The position numbers and the translations under genes were made by a program. Shown piece by piece: positions 33,171-34,660 of a stretch of 34,660 nt of DNA; position 1 is the stretch's first letter, and every line of letters starts with the position of its first letter. Below the pieces are notes generated by a model that did no database searches, was not told where the DNA came from, and worked only from the letters and a program-made list of their open reading frames with translations. This stretch comes from an uncultured bacterium (GTDB lineage: Bacteria; Actinomycetota; Actinomycetes; S36-B12; CAIYMF01): assembly GCA_903927265.1 (NCBI GenBank), contig CAIYMF010000353.1, positions 1 through 34,660 of the forward strand, given 5' to 3'.

Positions 33171-33239
33171 GGGGCCTCCTGTTGGGTTCAGGCTCGGTAG
33201 GTGCTCAACGCAATGATGACGTAAGTGCCTGCGACGTTG

Positions 33240-34085
33240 CTAGGGCAGGGTCAGGATCTCGGCCCCACTCTGTGTCACGAGGATCGTGTGTTCGAACTGG
33301 GCAGTGCGTTTGGTGTCGCGCGTTACTGCCGTCCAGCCGTCAGACCACACGTCGTAATCGATGCTGCCGAGGGTCAACATTGGTTCGATCGTGAAGGTCA
33401 TGGTGGGCTCAAGCGGCGTGTCGTACGCAGAATCTTCATAGTGGGGAACGACGAGACCCGAGTGAAATGACGTGCCGATTCCGTGACCGGTGAAATCGCG
33501 GACCACCCCATATCCGAAACGACGTGCGTAGGACTCAATCACTCGTCCGACGACACTCAACGGCCGCCCAGGAGCGACAGCGGCGATCGCTCGCATTGTT
33601 GCCTCATGCGTGCGTTCTACGAGTAGACGGGACTCGTCGTCAACGTCACCGGCGAGAAACGTTGCGTTGGTATCGCCGTGAACCCCACCGATGAACGCGG
33701 TGATGTCGATATTGCAGATGTCGCCGTCGTTGACGATGGTTGAGTCGGGAATGCCGTGACAGATCACTTCATTGAGTGACGTACACAGCGACTTCGGATA
33801 CCCGCGGTAACCGAGCGTTGAAGGGTAAGCACCGTGATCACAGAGAAACTCATGACCAATGCGATCAAGTTCGTCGGTGGTCACACCGGGTACAACGGCA
33901 CGACCTACTTCAGCGAGCGCCTGAGCTGCGATGCGTCCGGCGACACGCATCGCCTCAATGGTTGCCTCGTCTTTGAGTTCGGAACCGGTGAACGGAGTCG
34001 GTCGCGACTTTCCGACGTACTCGGGTCGGGCAATTGATGTCGGTACCGTTCGCATGGGGGACAGAGTTCCCGGTGTCAGTGGCAT
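33240..34085 (-). CDS. map: Type I methionine aminopeptidase
   Basis: The enzyme removes the initiator methionine from new proteins. The 281-residue product has the five metal ligands: Asp127 (NIDITAF), Asp138 (HGDTN), His201 (GHGIGTSFH), Glu234 (TIEPM) and Glu265 (QFEHT). The N-terminal 40 residues contain the proline-rich extension ([10 protein letters not shown]) of the long actinobacterial form, like M. tuberculosis MapB (Rv2861c). ATG 34085 is six bases after a TAGGAT box, suggesting leaderless initiation; an internal ATG at 34055 is less likely. It diverges from the small SPOR-like gene. Confidence 0.94.
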   Translation of the reverse strand: MPLTPGTLSPMRTVPTSIARPEYVGKSRPTPFTGSELKDEATIEAMRVAGRIAAQALAEVGRAVVPGVTTDELDRIGHEFLCDHGAYPSTLGYRGYPKSLCTSLNEVICHGIPDSTIVNDGDICNIDITAFIGGVHGDTNATFLAGDVDDESRLLVERTHEATMRAIAAVAPGRPLSVVGRVIESYARRFGYGVVRDFTGHGIGTSFHSGLVVPHYEDSAYDTPLEPTMTFTIEPMLTLGSIDYDVWSDGWTAVTRDTKRTAQFEHTILVTQSGAEILTLP

Positions 34086-34091
34086 GGTGGA

Positions 34092-34097
34092 ATCCTA
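34092..34097 (-). promoter_or_regulatory. -10 box of a leaderless map promoter
   Basis: On the minus strand TAGGAT is followed by six bases (TCCACC) and the ATG of map. No clear -35 is seen. The arrangement repeats that of marR, the NIF3 gene and the cyclodeaminase-like gene. Confidence 0.4.
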
Positions 34098-34175
34098 GGA
34101 GCAGCCATCGCGCGCCACGAGTCCGTGGTCGTGCTCACATCCGGTGAAGGTGGCAGATACGACGAGGAGGCAGTG

Positions 34176-34367
34176 GTGAGCGCCGACGATCAGTGGTGGT
34201 TCAACCTGCGTACGCAGAAAGTCGAGCAAGGTTTGGGTGACCCCAACTCTGAACGACTTGGGCCATACGCGAGCGAAGAGGAAGCGGCCGGCGTGCTCGA
34301 ACGCATGCGTGCGCGCAACGAGGAATGGGATTCGGAAGAATCCCAGACGTCGTCAGACGAGGCGTAG
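34176..34367 (+). CDS. Small SPOR-like protein, 63 residues
   Basis: The product (start VSADDQWWFNLRTQKVEQG) matches small actinobacterial proteins annotated as SPOR-domain, sharing W-WFNLRTQKVEQG, RLGPYASEEEAAGVLERMRARNEEWD. They are soluble, and a link to peptidoglycan binding as in larger SPOR proteins is not shown. GTG 34176 has GAGGAGG six bases upstream; an open frame to 34125 has no ribosome binding site. The C-terminus is Ser/Glu-rich. It ends 33 bp before a strong hairpin. Confidence 0.8.
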   Translation: MSADDQWWFNLRTQKVEQGLGDPNSERLGPYASEEEAAGVLERMRARNEEWDSEESQTSSDEA

Positions 34368-34400
34368 TTCGAGAGTGTGATCGGTAGAGACCCGCACAAT

Positions 34401-34438
34401 GTCGAATGCCCCGAACCATACGGTTCGGGGCATTCGAC
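34401..34438. terminator. Strong bidirectional terminator hairpin
   Basis: GTCGAATGCCCCGAACC (34401-34417) and GGTTCGGGGCATTCGAC (34422-34438) make a perfect 17-bp stem with an ATAC loop, the strongest inverted repeat I found in the window. It separates the SPOR-like gene from the convergent histone-like gene (stop at 34455-34453). It lacks a T-run, as is common in this phylum. Confidence 0.85.
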
Positions 34439-34452
34439 GTAGGTGACGCTGA

Positions 34453-34660
34453 CTACCGCTTGCGGGCCGGAGCCTTGCGGGCGGGAGCCTTGCGGGCGGG
34501 AGCCTTGCGGGCGGGAGCCTTGCGGGCCGGAGCCTTCTTGGCAGCGGCGCGCTTGGCCGGAGCCTTCTTGGCAGCGGCGCGCTTGGCCGGAGCCTTCTTG
34601 GCAGCGGCGCGCTTGGCCGGAGCCTTCTTAGCGGCAGCCTTCTTCGCCGGAGCCTTCTTG
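34453..34660 (-). CDS. Histone-like (HU/H1-type) Lys/Ala-rich protein, C-terminal part
   Basis: The last 69 codons run from the window edge to TAG (34455-34453). They encode a highly basic tail of repeats: KKAPAKRAAA three times preceded by variants, then KAPAR about five times, ending in RKR. Such tails occur on HupB/HupS-type HU proteins and on histone H1-like proteins in actinobacteria, binding and compacting DNA. The N-terminal domain is outside the window, so the exact family cannot be decided. The tail shifts from Lys-Arg to Arg-Lys repeats at residue about 45 of this fragment. Confidence 0.8.
   Translation of the reverse strand, partial: KKAPAKKAAAKKAPAKRAAAKKAPAKRAAAKKAPAKRAAAKKAPARKAPARKAPARKAPARKAPARKR
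34471..34650. repeat. 15-bp and 30-bp tandem repeats in the histone-like tail
   Basis: Four 15-bp units (34471-34530; AGCCTTGCGGGCGGG, the last with one change) are followed by three identical 30-bp units (34531-34620) and a diverged 30-bp unit (34621-34650). All keep frame. The identity of units at the DNA level points to recent expansion or slippage. Confidence 0.9.

Noticed and set aside
34443-34631. Plus-strand open frame of EPCGR repeats
   Set aside because: It is the antisense reading of the histone-like tail repeats and has no ribosome binding site.
34471-34650. CRISPR or minisatellite outside genes
   Set aside because: The repeats have no spacers and encode an in-frame Lys/Ala/Pro tail on the minus strand.

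Overview
This 34.7 kb window comes from a high-GC Gram-positive bacterium (Actinomycetota, most probably class Actinomycetes). The evidence is a set of lineage-typical genes: DUF3052, DUF3145, a DUF6457 domain, a FasR/PucR regulator beside a fabD-fabH-acpP-fabF-accD operon, homodimeric aceE, AhpE, an RNase H/phosphatase fusion, an MDMPI-type protein and a Lys/Ala-rich histone-like tail. GTG starts, GTGA/ATGA overlaps and TANNNT promoters directly before start codons fit the same group. From memory of gene order, about 16.3-30.5 kb matches the Mycobacterium tuberculosis Rv2228c-Rv2247 block. GC is near 60% by eye; I did not compute it, and I cannot name a genus.

Layout. 1-3.7 kb: end of a universal stress protein, a secreted glucuronyl C5-epimerase-like protein, an ornithine cyclodeaminase/mu-crystallin protein and a secreted SGNH hydrolase. 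3.7-8.6 kb: an SDR dehydrogenase diverging from ung, which leads an operon with two coupled PD-(D/E)XK nuclease-like genes carrying three iron-sulfur cysteine signatures between them; then a hypothetical gene. 8.8-16.3 kb: DUF3145, then a complete NAD-linked molybdenum formate dehydrogenase cluster (fdhD diverging from fdsG-fdsB-fdsA-mobA). 16.3-22.7 kb: the type II fatty acid synthesis operon on the minus strand (fabD-fabH-acpP-fabF-accD) with fasR diverging from it. 22.8-27.5 kb: aceE, DUF3052, an MDMPI-like gene and ahpE. 27.6-31.7 kb: tRNA-Val(TAC), a NIF3-family gene, a zinc-ribbon coiled-coil gene, RNase H/phosphatase, yaaA and the RNase P RNA gene. 31.8-34.7 kb: a MarR regulator, a ROK sugar kinase, methionine aminopeptidase, a small SPOR-like gene, a very strong terminator hairpin and the C-terminal end of a histone-like gene.

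How the genes fit together. AceE makes acetyl-CoA, AccD carboxylates it, FabD loads malonate onto AcpP, FabH and FabF elongate, and FasR is the likely regulator. The formate dehydrogenase cluster carries its catalytic subunits plus sulfur insertion (FdhD) and molybdenum-cofactor nucleotide transfer (MobA), and would feed electrons from formate to NAD+. AhpE, YaaA and the MDMPI-like protein suggest peroxide and thiol handling.

The most unusual points are: FdsA appears to carry the FdsD delta subunit as a C-terminal fusion; FabD carries a C-terminal biotinyl/lipoyl-like domain whose modifiable lysine is replaced by arginine; ung is coupled to a triple iron-sulfur nuclease module; the formate dehydrogenase cluster sits between DUF3145 and the fab operon, which are neighbours in Streptomyces; fasR is inverted relative to the conserved block; and several convergent gene pairs have both stop codons inside perfect palindromes.
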